Shown here: in pieces, positions 17,646-25,765 of the stretch
Position numbering within the stretch: the first letter of the stretch is position 1
Layout of the letters: each line of letters begins with the position of its first letter
NCBI RefSeq assembly: GCF_013004105.1
Contig: NZ_CP053085.1
Span: 3,348,001 to 3,412,000, forward strand
Length of the DNA: 64,000 bases
DNA from: Gemmatimonas groenlandica
GTDB lineage: Bacteria; Gemmatimonadota; Gemmatimonadetes; Gemmatimonadales; Gemmatimonadaceae
Direction: 5' to 3'
Position numbers and translations under genes: made by a program
The notes under the pieces: generated by a model
Database searches by the model: none
Told to the model about the DNA's origin: nothing
What the model saw: only the letters and a program-made list of their open reading frames with translations

Positions 17646-18778
17646 AGCGCACGGCGGTTCCCGCCTCCCGCCGCGCTCCGGTCAGCGTTACTGCGCCGCG
17701 TTGGACCTTTACGATGCTCACCATCCCATCGCGCGTCGAGTACATCGCGCGGCTGTTGCAATCACTCGCCGCCATGCCATCGGCCGAACGCGTCGACGTG
17801 GTCGTGATCTTCAACGCGGCTACCGACGAGGAGCCGCTCGCGATCGAGCAACGCATTCGCGCCATGGCGCCCTCGTTGCCGATCCGCGTCTACGTGAATT
17901 CCAACGAACCGTCGATCGGCAGCGGTCGTCGCATGCAGCTGTCGGTGTGCCGTACACCCCTCGTCGCCTTCATCGACGACGATCTCACGGTGCACGGCGA
18001 CATCATCGGCACCATCGAAGACACGCTTCGCTCCACTCCGCTCGGCATCGTGGGATTGCCGTCGTATGAAGAAGACACGGACACCCGCTTCAAGCCTCGT
18101 GATTCCACACCGTCCGTCGAAGTGAACGGGGTGCGCTACATGCCTGTGCAGGGCATGCTGGTCGCCGGGTATCGTCGTCTCTTCGCGGAAATCGGCGGCT
18201 TCAACCCGCGTCGTCTCTTCTGGGGCGAGTGGACGGAGTTCAATCTCCGCATGTGGCGAAACGGCTTTCCCACCGGCTATGTCCTCGACGGCGGCTATCT
18301 GCGGCACTGGCACAAAGCCCCCGAGTCGCCCACGCGCAACATGACCGGCCGCGAGCAGCACGTCCTCTGGGGATTGATGTGCACGGCGCTCGAGTATGAC
18401 GCGGTCAGCATCAACGAAGCGACCGACGCGTTCTGGCGCTTGGCGCAGGATCGGTATCTCGCTTACTCCTTCGGCGAACAGCCCAGCCCCAAACAACTCC
18501 TGGCCAGCGTACTCGAGCTCATGCCCAAGCTCTCGCGCGAATGGCCAGCCATGCATGCCTTCGCCGAGGATGCGCGGCGACATCCGTTTCAGTTCAAGCC
18601 GTTCGAGCCGCTGTCGGAAGAGCAGGTGCGAGTTGTGCTGGCGAGCGCCCAACAGGCGATGCATGCCTATCGGCCCGAGGAGTTCTTCCTGAGCCATGAC
18701 GTGCAGCAGGCACCGCGTCCGAGTTGGGTGCGGCGCATCGGACGAGCGGTATTTCGCATACCGACTGCGAGCGCGTAG
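17642..18778 (+). CDS. Glycosyltransferase family 2-like protein
   Basis: A cytosolic GT-A-fold glycosyltransferase of about 378 residues. The nucleotide-sugar region starts at RWTFTMLTIPSRVEY, the metal-binding motif is AFIDDDLTV, and RLFWGEWTEFNLRMWRNGF resembles the acceptor/catalytic ED-type region of family 2 enzymes. The C-terminal third is helical. GTG 17642 overlaps the phosphatase stop (GTGA) and is my choice; ATG 17603, preceded by AAGGA, is an alternative adding 13 residues. With the overlapping phosphatase it may make and dephosphorylate a glycosylated solute or glycolipid; donor and acceptor are unknown. Confidence 0.75.
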   Translation: MKRTAVPASRRAPVSVTAPRWTFTMLTIPSRVEYIARLLQSLAAMPSAERVDVVVIFNAATDEEPLAIEQRIRAMAPSLPIRVYVNSNEPSIGSGRRMQLSVCRTPLVAFIDDDLTVHGDIIGTIEDTLRSTPLGIVGLPSYEEDTDTRFKPRDSTPSVEVNGVRYMPVQGMLVAGYRRLFAEIGGFNPRRLFWGEWTEFNLRMWRNGFPTGYVLDGGYLRHWHKAPESPTRNMTGREQHVLWGLMCTALEYDAVSINEATDAFWRLAQDRYLAYSFGEQPSPKQLLASVLELMPKLSREWPAMHAFAEDARRHPFQFKPFEPLSEEQVRVVLASAQQAMHAYRPEEFFLSHDVQQAPRPSWVRRIGRAVFRIPTASA

Positions 18779-18817
18779 CACGCTCCGGCACCGCCTGTAT
18801 CGTCCTGTCGCTGCTCA

Positions 18818-18847
18818 GGGGATTGTCCGCGTTTTGGGACAGTCCCC
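18818..18847 (+). terminator. Hairpin downstream of the glycosyltransferase
   Basis: GGGGATTGTCC and GGGACAGTCCCC form a near-perfect stem with a seven-base loop 40 bp after the stop codon. No T-tract follows, so termination may be factor-assisted, or the hairpin may be a small repeat. Confidence 0.5.
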
Positions 18848-19023
18848 GTACAGCATCAACCGCGGATCCGGACGTGTCGGCGACGCCTGAGATGAGCGAA
18901 CATGTGCCGTGGTAAGCACTTGCCTCCCGCGGGCGGTGTCAGCGCGTGAACAGTCCAGCGGTGGTGTCGCGTGGCACTCCTGATGCCCTATACGGCAGTG
19001 ACTATTGCTCTCTGGAGGAGCCC

Positions 19024-20004
19024 ATGACGCTGCATCGTTCGACTTCATCTCGGGTCCGCCGCTCTGTCATCACCGTGCCGGTGATCGCCGGGCTCTTCGT
19101 CGCTGCATCGCAAGCCGGCGCCACGCCGCCCGATCGCGTGGATCGCGGCCGCGCCGATCGCGCACTCTTCACCTGGACGGGCCGCGTCGATCGCGAAGTG
19201 TTGATCGTTGTACGAGGACGCGACGTGAGCACGCGCGGCTTCGACGCCGCCCTTCCCAGCCGCACGCGGGTGAATGCCGCGCTTCCCCGCACCAATGCGA
19301 ACGTCGTCGTGCAGCTCAACGACGGGCGCGGCGATGTCGATGTGATCGAGCAGCCGTCGGCCCGCAACGGGTATCAGGCCGTGCTGCGCGTGCGCGACCC
19401 GCGTGCCGGCGCCGACAATTATCGCATCACGGCGTACGTCGATGACCGTGGCTACGACGACCGCGACGGCCGGAATGGTCGCGACGACGTCTACGATCGC
19501 CGCGATGACGACCGCGGCGATAGGGGCAACAAGGACAAGGGCAACGGCGGCGGCTGGGGACGCGGCGGCCGTCGTGACGGCGAGTCGTTCCCGGGCAACG
19601 GACGGGGCAACGGCCGCGACAACAACCCCAACCGTGACGATCGCAACGACCGCGATGGTGGCTACGACGGTCGCGGTGGCAACAACGGCAGCAACCAGAA
19701 CGGCGGTGCCGGCTCGTTGAACTGGAGTGGACGCGTGGACGATGTCGTGGAGATCCAGATTTCCGGCCGTCGGGTGGACGCCATCACCCGCAGCGGCGTC
19801 CGCGTCAGCGACGTGAACTCGAACATCCGCGGCGGTGGCTTGCCAAACCGGAATGTCAACCTGCGTATCGATCAGCGTGCTGGCCGCGGCAGTATCGCCG
19901 TGATTCAGCAACCGAGTTCGTGGAACGGCTACACCGCCATCATCCGGATCAACGATTCCCGGTCGGGCGCCTCGTACTACGACTTCACCGCCTACTGGGA
20001 GTAG
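19024..20004 (+). CDS. Secreted protein with two copies of a beta domain joined by a charged linker
   Basis: A 326-residue protein starting at ATG 19024, with GGAGG eight bases upstream; the longer frame from 18946 lacks such a site. The N-terminus is a signal peptide (SVITVPVIAGLFVAASQAGA). Two related domains of about 90 residues follow: TWTGRVDREVLIVVRGRDV to RITAYVDD, and NWSGRVDDVVEIQISGRRV to DFTAYWE, sharing VIEQPS/VIQQPS and NGYQAVLRV/NGYTAIIRI. The 85-residue linker between them is almost all Asp, Arg, Gly and Asn. No family is recognised; the domains look like secreted beta-sandwiches. A strong hairpin terminator follows. Confidence 0.8.
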   Translation: MTLHRSTSSRVRRSVITVPVIAGLFVAASQAGATPPDRVDRGRADRALFTWTGRVDREVLIVVRGRDVSTRGFDAALPSRTRVNAALPRTNANVVVQLNDGRGDVDVIEQPSARNGYQAVLRVRDPRAGADNYRITAYVDDRGYDDRDGRNGRDDVYDRRDDDRGDRGNKDKGNGGGWGRGGRRDGESFPGNGRGNGRDNNPNRDDRNDRDGGYDGRGGNNGSNQNGGAGSLNWSGRVDDVVEIQISGRRVDAITRSGVRVSDVNSNIRGGGLPNRNVNLRIDQRAGRGSIAVIQQPSSWNGYTAIIRINDSRSGASYYDFTAYWE

Positions 20005-20041
20005 TCGCCCCCGGTAACGCTCCCTGGTAGCGGATAATGAA

Positions 20042-20074
20042 AAGCGGGCGGCTCCCATAGGGAGTCGCCCGCTT
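20042..20074. terminator. Bidirectional hairpin terminator
   Basis: A 13-bp stem (GCGGGCGGCTCCC against GGGAGTCGCCCGC, one G-T pair) with a three-base loop, flanked by AA and TT that extend it. It lies between the secreted two-domain protein gene (+) and tRNA-Cys (-) and can serve both strands. Confidence 0.7.
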
Positions 20075-20122
20075 CCACATACTCACAACTCAGGTCGCAG
20101 CACTCAGGACTGCAGTTCACAG

Positions 20123-20193
20123 AGGCGCCGGTCGGAATCGAACCGACGGTGGGAGATTTGCAGTCTCCTGCCTTACCACTTGGCGACGGCGCC
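20123..20193 (-). tRNA. tRNA-Cys (anticodon GCA)
   Basis: The minus strand folds as a 71-nt cloverleaf: acceptor GGCGCCG pairs with CGGCGCC, the anticodon stem GGAGA/TCTCC encloses loop CTGCAAA with anticodon GCA, and the T-arm GTCGG TTCGATT CCGAC is canonical. The discriminator base is T (U73), as expected for cysteine tRNA. The 3' CCA is not encoded. No integrase or duplicated tRNA 3' end was seen nearby. Confidence 0.95.
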
Positions 20194-20283
20194 GTACCCG
20201 CACTTTACAGACAGCACGGCAATGTATCGACCTCGCCCCCACAGTGGTAGCAACCAGTTCTCAGCCATGCCGAAGGTGTTGGC

Positions 20284-20312
20284 TTGACAATCATTGTTCA
20301 AACAGGTAACAT
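20284..20312 (+). promoter_or_regulatory. Strong sigma70 promoter with overlapping palindrome upstream of marR-type gene
   Basis: TTGACA (20284-20289) and TAACAT (20307-20312) have the ideal 17-base spacing. The spacer contains the palindrome ACAATCATTGT within TTGACAAT-C-ATTGTTCAA, a good candidate operator for the MarR-type protein encoded immediately downstream. The predicted transcription start falls on or next to the ATG at 20319, implying a leaderless or nearly leaderless mRNA. Confidence 0.75.
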
Positions 20313-20318
20313 ACCTAC

Positions 20319-20795
20319 ATGAACTTTCCCGCTGCGGTTGAATTGGCCCCCAACGACGTCGTCTCGTCTAGCCCGGCGCATACGGTGCACGTGCTGCGTA
20401 CCGCCGCCGCGCACGTGGAGCGAGCACTAGCGTGGGCGCTCGAGCCGTTCGGCATCACCACGGCGCAGTTCGAGCTGCTCCAGGTCATCCAGCGCCACGG
20501 GAAGAGCGGAGCCGGCTGCAGCGAGCTCGGGAAGCATCTCGCAGCGCCGGGCCCGGATGTCACTAGAATGCTCGACAGGCTCGATAGTGCCGGGTTAGTG
20601 GCGCGTAAGCGCGACGAAAAGGACCGCCGAATCATGCATACGGAGCTGACAGCGAAAGGCGAGGAATTGCTCGAGAGTGCCGCGCCGGCGGTGCAACAGG
20701 CGGAGTTGTCCGTATTCGATGGGCTCGCCGACAGCGAGCGCGCGCAGTTGGCCTTTCTGCTCCAGGGTGTTCGCCGGAACTGTCCCGGGAACTGA
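20319..20795 (+). CDS. MarR family transcriptional regulator
   Basis: A 158-residue winged-helix repressor-type protein. The recognition region LGKHLAAPGPDVTRMLDRLDSAGLVARKRDEKDRRIMHTELTAKG (about 66-110, written here in parts: SELGKHLAAP, VTRMLDRLDSAGLV, RDEKDRR) matches the MarR helix-turn-helix and DRR wing. It probably autoregulates through the palindrome in its own promoter and controls the nitroreductase gene 59 bp downstream. No convincing ribosome binding site precedes the ATG, consistent with leaderless translation. The ligand is unknown. Confidence 0.92.
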   Translation: MNFPAAVELAPNDVVSSSPAHTVHVLRTAAAHVERALAWALEPFGITTAQFELLQVIQRHGKSGAGCSELGKHLAAPGPDVTRMLDRLDSAGLVARKRDEKDRRIMHTELTAKGEELLESAAPAVQQAELSVFDGLADSERAQLAFLLQGVRRNCPGN

Positions 20796-20854
20796 TTTTT
20801 TCGCGTCAACGTTTGTTATAACGACATACGTCACACCAACAAGGATTTACTGAG

Positions 20855-21517
20855 ATGCTTACTTCCGAAGCTACTGCTGCTGCTCTCCTGACCGCAGAGC
20901 ACGCCAGTCCCACCGAACGACTCTCGGCCGCCGATGCGGCGATGACGCGTCATTCGGTGCGCTCGTATCTCGACGTCCCCGTCTCCGACGACGAGATCCA
21001 CGCACTGCTCGAACTCACCGGACGTGCGCCGTCCGCGTTCAACCTCCAGCCGTGGCGGTTTGTCGTCGTGCGCGATCAGGAGGTCAAGAACGCGCTCAAG
21101 GAAGCCGCCTACGGGCAGAAGCAGGTCGGCGAAGCCCCCGTCGTGATCGCGATGTACTCGGACATGGAAGACACCATGGCCCACTTGGGCGATGTCGTGC
21201 ACCCCGACCTCGCGCCCGACAAGCGCGCCAGCACCATTGCGATGCTCGAGAAGAACTTCGGCGGCATGACGCCGGAAGCCCGTGCCATCTGGGGCAACGG
21301 ACAGGCCAACATCGCCCTCGGCTACCTGCTCCTCATCGCCAAGTCGGAAGGCTTCGACACCTCGCCGATGCTCGGCTTCCAGGCCGACCGCGTGAAGGCC
21401 ATTCTCGACATCCCGGCCGGCGCCACGATGACCGCGATGGTCGCCCTTGGACGCGGCGCCGACGACGGATTTCGCTCGCACCGTCACGCCGTCGAGCGCA
21501 TGACGAGCTTTCGCTAG
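20855..21517 (+). CDS. Nitroreductase family protein
   Basis: A 220-residue FMN-dependent oxidoreductase. The FMN-phosphate motif RHSVRSY and the segment LTGRAPSAFNLQPWRFVVVRD are typical of the family; the C-terminal region GATMTAMVALGRGAD contributes the remaining flavin contacts. It probably reduces nitroaromatics, quinones or related electrophiles with NAD(P)H. AAGGA lies nine bases before the ATG. A TATAAC box within GTTATAAC sits about 35 bp upstream, so it may have its own promoter as well as readthrough from the MarR-type gene. Confidence 0.9.
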   Translation: MLTSEATAAALLTAEHASPTERLSAADAAMTRHSVRSYLDVPVSDDEIHALLELTGRAPSAFNLQPWRFVVVRDQEVKNALKEAAYGQKQVGEAPVVIAMYSDMEDTMAHLGDVVHPDLAPDKRASTIAMLEKNFGGMTPEARAIWGNGQANIALGYLLLIAKSEGFDTSPMLGFQADRVKAILDIPAGATMTAMVALGRGADDGFRSHRHAVERMTSFR

Positions 21518-21528
21518 ATATTTCAGGC

Positions 21529-22161
21529 GTGACCGACCTACTGCTTCCCATCTTCCCGCTGGGTGTCGTGCTCTTCCCCGGCACGATGCTGCCGCTGCAC
21601 CTCTTCGAACCGCGCTATCGGCAGATGCTGGCCGATGTGCGCGAGGGCAACGGTCGCTTCGGCATCATCCCGGCCATACCGGGAGTCGCGGAACGCGACT
21701 TACCCGCGGGACGCATGGGCTGCGTGGCCGAAGTGACCGACGTGGAAGTGATGCCGGACGGTCGCGCCAACATCATCGTGACCGGCCGCGAACGGTTCGC
21801 ACTCACCGCATTCGTCGAACACGATGCGCCATATCACGTCGCCACCGGCACCTTCGTGCTCGATGAATCCGGTGCGTCACCCGTAGCGCTGGCGGTCGCC
21901 GCCGACGAAGTGATCGCCAACTTCAAGCGCGTCGTGCGGGCCGTGCGCACGCTGAACGACGATACCGACCCGCTGCCCGATCTCCCCGACGACGCCGCGC
22001 AGGTGGCGTGGAGCGTTGGCGCGATGATCGACCTCGACCTCGAGAGCCGGTATCGCTTGCTGGCCGAGCGTTCGCCGGCCGCACGGCTCACACAGATCGA
22101 CAATGTGCTGCGGAAAGCGATCCCGGATCTGGAGCTGCAGGCTGCACTAAAAGCGAAGTAA
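21529..22161 (+). CDS. LON peptidase substrate-binding (N-terminal) domain protein
   Basis: A 210-residue stand-alone Lon N-terminal (PUA-like) domain protein with no ATPase or protease part. LLLPIFPLGVVLFPGTMLPLHLFEPRYRQML is the family signature in its parts (PIFPLGVVLFPG, LPLHLFEPRYRQM). Such proteins are common in bacteria; a role in protein quality control is suspected but not defined. GTG 21529 is 11 bp after the nitroreductase stop; the long frame upstream is a shadow of that gene. Its stop codon lies inside a long inverted repeat shared with the convergent ABC gene. Confidence 0.85.
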   Translation: MTDLLLPIFPLGVVLFPGTMLPLHLFEPRYRQMLADVREGNGRFGIIPAIPGVAERDLPAGRMGCVAEVTDVEVMPDGRANIIVTGRERFALTAFVEHDAPYHVATGTFVLDESGASPVALAVAADEVIANFKRVVRAVRTLNDDTDPLPDLPDDAAQVAWSVGAMIDLDLESRYRLLAERSPAARLTQIDNVLRKAIPDLELQAALKAK

Positions 22162-22222
22162 GGCGTACGGAGTGAGGAGTACGGGGTACTCCCTACCCCA
22201 TACTCCCTACCCCTTACTTCGC
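22153..22222. repeat. Quasi-palindrome between convergent genes (inverted repeat 1)
   Basis: GCGAAGTAAGG at the left end is repeated inverted as CCTTACTTCGC at the right end, with further matching blocks inside (GGAGT, GGGGTA, ACTCC). The right half holds the direct repeat ACTCCCTACCCC twice. The left arm contains the TAA of the Lon-domain gene; the right arm ends two bases before the stop of the convergent permease gene. It probably acts as a bidirectional terminator. Confidence 0.7.
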
Positions 22223-22224
22223 CG

Positions 22225-22992
22225 TTATCGTGTAATGCGCGGTCGTTGCAATCGCCGACCACCGACATACACCGAGAGCACCACCAGCAGCACGGCGCCA
22301 ATCAACGACGCGGCCAGCGATGGACCGGTCTGCAACGCCTGCTCGGATGATTCAGTCAGTGACGCTGCGACCGACAGCGTCCACTGCCGCACACTGAGAT
22401 AGTTGAGCGCAGGGAACGTCCGACTCAGCGCGCCTTCCCAGAACAGCACGTATACCAGTCCCGCCACCAGTGCCCGGCGTGTCAGTAGCGCGAGCGCCGT
22501 GAACAACGCCGCGTACGTCACGCCCCCGAACAACACGGCCACCGTGAACGCCGAGGTGACGTGCTCGGGGTCGCTGCCGTCGGCAGCGATGGCACCCGTA
22601 CTCCACACTGCGAACGCTGACAACAGCCCCGTCACGATGGCGGCATACATCACGCGAACGCAGACAATCCACCAGCGCGGCGTGGTGGTCGTCACGAGAT
22701 ACAGCAGCGTGCCGTCATCCGTTTCGGCGCTGAACGCGCTGGTGCCCAGCAACAAGCCGATCAACGGCATGGCCAACCCACACACCAGCGTGTCGTAGCG
22801 CTGCACCAGGAACGCCACCGGATCCCCACTCAGACTGCCGCGCGAGGCGAAGGCCAACGCGAAGAGCACCGGTAGCAACAGCAGTCCGATCACCCCAGCC
22901 ACCAGCGTGACCGAGAAGGTGCGGGCCCACGCCAGCTGCACCAACACGCGGGCCGTTGCCCACGGGGAGATACGACCATATGCGACGCTCAT
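22225..22992 (-). CDS. ABC-2 type transporter permease
   Basis: A 255-residue inner-membrane protein with six predicted helices, for example VTLVAGVIGLLLLPVLFALAF and LIGAVLLVVLSVYVGG. SAETDDGTLLYLVTTTTPRW after the second helix matches the SDEIERGTL-type segment of ABC-2 export permeases. Its ATG overlaps the stop of the ATPase gene (ATGA), so it is the last gene of the operon and the membrane partner of that ATPase. The exported substrate is unknown. Confidence 0.85.
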   Translation of the reverse strand: MSVAYGRISPWATARVLVQLAWARTFSVTLVAGVIGLLLLPVLFALAFASRGSLSGDPVAFLVQRYDTLVCGLAMPLIGLLLGTSAFSAETDDGTLLYLVTTTTPRWWIVCVRVMYAAIVTGLLSAFAVWSTGAIAADGSDPEHVTSAFTVAVLFGGVTYAALFTALALLTRRALVAGLVYVLFWEGALSRTFPALNYLSVRQWTLSVAASLTESSEQALQTGPSLAASLIGAVLLVVLSVYVGGRRLQRPRITR

Positions 22993-23948
22993 CGGGCCAC
23001 CAGGTAGGCGAACACATGCTCCAGCGATTCGTCGGTTGGCTGCACCTCGAGCAGCGTGATCGACGCGCCCTGTGCGACGGCACCGATGTGATGCGCAAAG
23101 CCGGTGTAGTCGACCGTGCGCACCATCAGCGCACCGGCCTCGATATCGACACCCATGACCGTGGGCGATGACAGCAGCACCGAGGCGAGCGTGCGATCGT
23201 TAGTGGAGCGAATGCGGACGGTGTGTGGCCGATCGGTCATCATGCGCCGCAGCGTGCGATGATCGCCACTCGCCGCGAGTCGCCCGGACAACATCACCAG
23301 AATGCGCGATGCCACCCCTTCGATCTCTTCGAGAATGTGCGAGCTGAGCAAGACGGCGGTACCCTCACGCGCACGGTCTTCCAGCAGTCGCATCATGTGC
23401 ATGCGCTGACGTGGATCGAGCCCGTTGAACGGCTCGTCGAGCAACAGCAGCGTGGGCTCATGCACGAGCGCCGCCGCCAGCTTGGTGCGCTGCCGCATGC
23501 CTTTGCTGAACCCGCCGACTTTGCGATCCGCCACGGTATCCATCTCGACCGTGGTCAGCGCGCGCAGCGCGGCCAGCTTCGGATCGCGCAAACCCAGCAA
23601 CACGGCCCGCGCTTCCACGAAGGCGCGTGCCGACAACATGGCGGGCAGCGCCTCACGTTCCGGCACCAACGCCACGTGACGAAAGATCGACGGACGTTCG
23701 AGCGGTGACTCGCCATACACGCGCACCGTACCGCTGGAGGGCGCCAGTAGACCCGCTGCCATCTGCAGCATCGTGCTCTTGCCGGCGCCGTTCGGACCCA
23801 GCAATCCGGTAATGCCCGCCTCGATGGAACAGGTCACGTCATTCACCGCCACCACGTCGCCGTACCAGTGCGAGACGTGATCGAATGCCAGCGGAATCTG
23901 CGATGCGATTGGCGATGCGCTTGACGCTACGCTTGACGATCCACTCAT
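22989..23948 (-). CDS. ABC exporter ATP-binding protein
   Basis: A 319-residue cytosolic ATPase. Walker A is GLLGPNGAGKST, the signature region is VGGFSKGMRQR, Walker B is LLLLDEPFNGLDP and the H-loop is LLSSHILEE. The C-terminal 90 residues form the small domain typical of CcmA/NatA-like exporters. The ATG at 23948 overlaps the stop of the permease gene upstream. The longer frame toward 24737 is a shadow of that permease. It should pair with the permeases on either side. Confidence 0.9.
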   Translation of the reverse strand: MSGSSSVASSASPIASQIPLAFDHVSHWYGDVVAVNDVTCSIEAGITGLLGPNGAGKSTMLQMAAGLLAPSSGTVRVYGESPLERPSIFRHVALVPEREALPAMLSARAFVEARAVLLGLRDPKLAALRALTTVEMDTVADRKVGGFSKGMRQRTKLAAALVHEPTLLLLDEPFNGLDPRQRMHMMRLLEDRAREGTAVLLSSHILEEIEGVASRILVMLSGRLAASGDHRTLRRMMTDRPHTVRIRSTNDRTLASVLLSSPTVMGVDIEAGALMVRTVDYTGFAHHIGAVAQGASITLLEVQPTDESLEHVFAYLVAR

Positions 23949-24820
23949 ACGCGCACTCGGCGCACGCGCCAGAACGTGGCGATCACACCGGCCGCGCCGA
24001 GCGACAGCGCCAGCACGGCGAACATCCACAGCGGTGGCGGTGCCGCCAGCTCCATCGCGCGATTCTTCTCGCCGAACAAGATCAACGCCATCTTGTGCAA
24101 CGAACGCAGCGGATCGATGAACCCCGAGACGTCGGCCGAGATACCGGCCAGATCGTCGAGCCCGATGGACACCGCCGCCGCCACCAGAAAGACACCGATC
24201 ACCGACACCGTGGCATACGCGCGGCGTGCCGTCATCGCAGCCATCGCGCCGCCGATGGCACCGATCACCCACGCGGTGAGTGTGGCCTGCATCAGCACCG
24301 GGCCGGCCTTCGTGCCCATCTTGGTGAACGCCGTCGCGGGATCGGCCGCGATACCGATCTCGCCGATGTACAGCAACAGCAATGGCGCGGCGCAGACGAC
24401 CAGCAACGCACACAACACCGCCGCAATCCGTGCACTGGCATAGACGTCGCGCGTGACGTCGCGCGTGAGGATCAGCGGCAGCACGCGATGCTGCTGATCG
24501 TGACTCATAACTTCCGGCGCCTGAGCCGCCGCGAACAGCACGAACAGAATGAGCTGCGCCTGAATCAGGCCGCCGTACATGATCGGCAGCTGCCCCTTGG
24601 TGGCCGACGACGCAGCCAGCGTAGCGAGACAGGGCAGCATCGTGGCCGCCAGCACGAACGCCGGCACCGCTTTTGACTTGAGTGGACGTCCGAATCCGAA
24701 CATGGCGCGGAAGCCCTGCGCGAACAGCGCGCGCCACGCCCCGCGTACACCCTCACGCGCGCCCTCGTAGCGTCGATAGCCGAGGTCATGGATCGTGGTG
24801 TCGTTCGTGAGGTTCTTCAC
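23945..24820 (-). CDS. ABC transporter permease subunit
   Basis: A 291-residue inner-membrane protein. The N-terminus TIHDLGYRRYEGAREG is a cytoplasmic motif seen in one family of ABC-2 export permeases, followed by six hydrophobic helices. SHDQQHRVLPLILTRDVTRDVYASAR matches the conserved loop after helix two. It overlaps the ATPase genes on both sides by four bases, so the operon encodes two ATPases and two permeases, perhaps one hetero-complex or two exporters. Confidence 0.85.
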   Translation of the reverse strand: MKNLTNDTTIHDLGYRRYEGAREGVRGAWRALFAQGFRAMFGFGRPLKSKAVPAFVLAATMLPCLATLAASSATKGQLPIMYGGLIQAQLILFVLFAAAQAPEVMSHDQQHRVLPLILTRDVTRDVYASARIAAVLCALLVVCAAPLLLLYIGEIGIAADPATAFTKMGTKAGPVLMQATLTAWVIGAIGGAMAAMTARRAYATVSVIGVFLVAAAVSIGLDDLAGISADVSGFIDPLRSLHKMALILFGEKNRAMELAAPPPLWMFAVLALSLGAAGVIATFWRVRRVRV

Positions 24821-25749
24821 GTGTTCGCTCCCGCGAACAGGTCTTCGAGATGTCCGCGACGGCGTTCGATGCGCAGCAGTCCCACGCCGGTCGCCACCGC
24901 GACATCGCGCACGATGTCGTGCGTGGCGAACACCCGCGCCACACTCTCCGCATCATCGCCGTTCGGTAGCTCCACCAGCGCGCGCATCAGATCGCGCTGC
25001 ACCACCAGCCCCTGCACCACCAACGCGGCACAGAACGCGTCCACGTCGCCGTCGACTTCCACCAGCAACGTGCCCGTCTCGCCCGTGAGCGCACCCAGGC
25101 GTTCCGCGCGCACCAGCCGTCCAGCGTCGATCAGGACGACATGCTCGCAGACGCGCTCGAGTTCACCCAACAGGTGCGACGACACCAGCACCGAAATCCC
25201 GAACTCGCGTCCCGTGCGCTGAATCAGCGCCAGCATCTCGTCGCGTCCGGCAGGATCGAGGCCATTCGTCGGTTCATCCAGCACCAGAATGCGCGGATCG
25301 TGCACCAGGGCCTGCGCCAGCTTCACGCGCTGCGCCATACCCGTCGAGTAGCCGCGAATGGGCCGGTACCGCTCTTCGAACAGACCAACATGGCGCAGTA
25401 CTTCGGCCGCCCGTTCACGCGCCGCGGTGGCAGGCAATCCCGAACAGCGGGCCATAAACGACACGAACTCGGCGGCCGTCATTTCCGGTGGCAGGCAGTC
25501 GTGCTCGGGCATGTATCCCACGAGCGAGCGGATCGCGCGGTTCTCGCGCACGACGTCATGTCCCATCACATTCGCCGACCCACTCGACGGCTCGAGCAGA
25601 CCAAGCAGAATCTTCACCAGCGTGCTCTTCCCGGCCCCGTTCGATCCCACCAATCCGGTAATGCCCGGCTCGATGGACACGGTGAGACCATCGAGCGCCG
25701 TCACGTCGCGGAAGCGACGCGTCAGCTCGTGGGTGACGATGAGCGCGAT
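24817..25749 (-). CDS. ABC exporter ATP-binding protein (start codon unclear, possible AUC)
   Basis: A cytosolic ATPase with Walker A LVGSNGAGKST, signature GYSTGMAQRVK, Walker B ILVLDEPTNGLDP and H-loop VSSHLLGEL. The first canonical start in frame is GTG 25704, which gives 295 residues but drops the A-loop segment LTRRFRDVTALDG encoded just upstream in the same frame. No ATG, GTG or TTG precedes it. ATC at 25749 sits at the expected family start and has GAGGA seven bases upstream, so an AUC start giving 310 residues is possible. It follows the MqsA-like regulator gene by 16 bp. Confidence 0.82.
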   Translation of the reverse strand: MALIVTHELTRRFRDVTALDGLTVSIEPGITGLVGSNGAGKSTLVKILLGLLEPSSGSANVMGHDVVRENRAIRSLVGYMPEHDCLPPEMTAAEFVSFMARCSGLPATAARERAAEVLRHVGLFEERYRPIRGYSTGMAQRVKLAQALVHDPRILVLDEPTNGLDPAGRDEMLALIQRTGREFGISVLVSSHLLGELERVCEHVVLIDAGRLVRAERLGALTGETGTLLVEVDGDVDAFCAALVVQGLVVQRDLMRALVELPNGDDAESVARVFATHDIVRDVAVATGVGLLRIERRRGHLEDLFAGANT

Positions 25750-25765
25750 GGGGGAGTCCTCGGGC

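Noticed and set aside
20123-20193. tRNA-Cys as an integration site
   Set aside because: No integrase gene, no duplicated tRNA 3' end and no change of gene style nearby.
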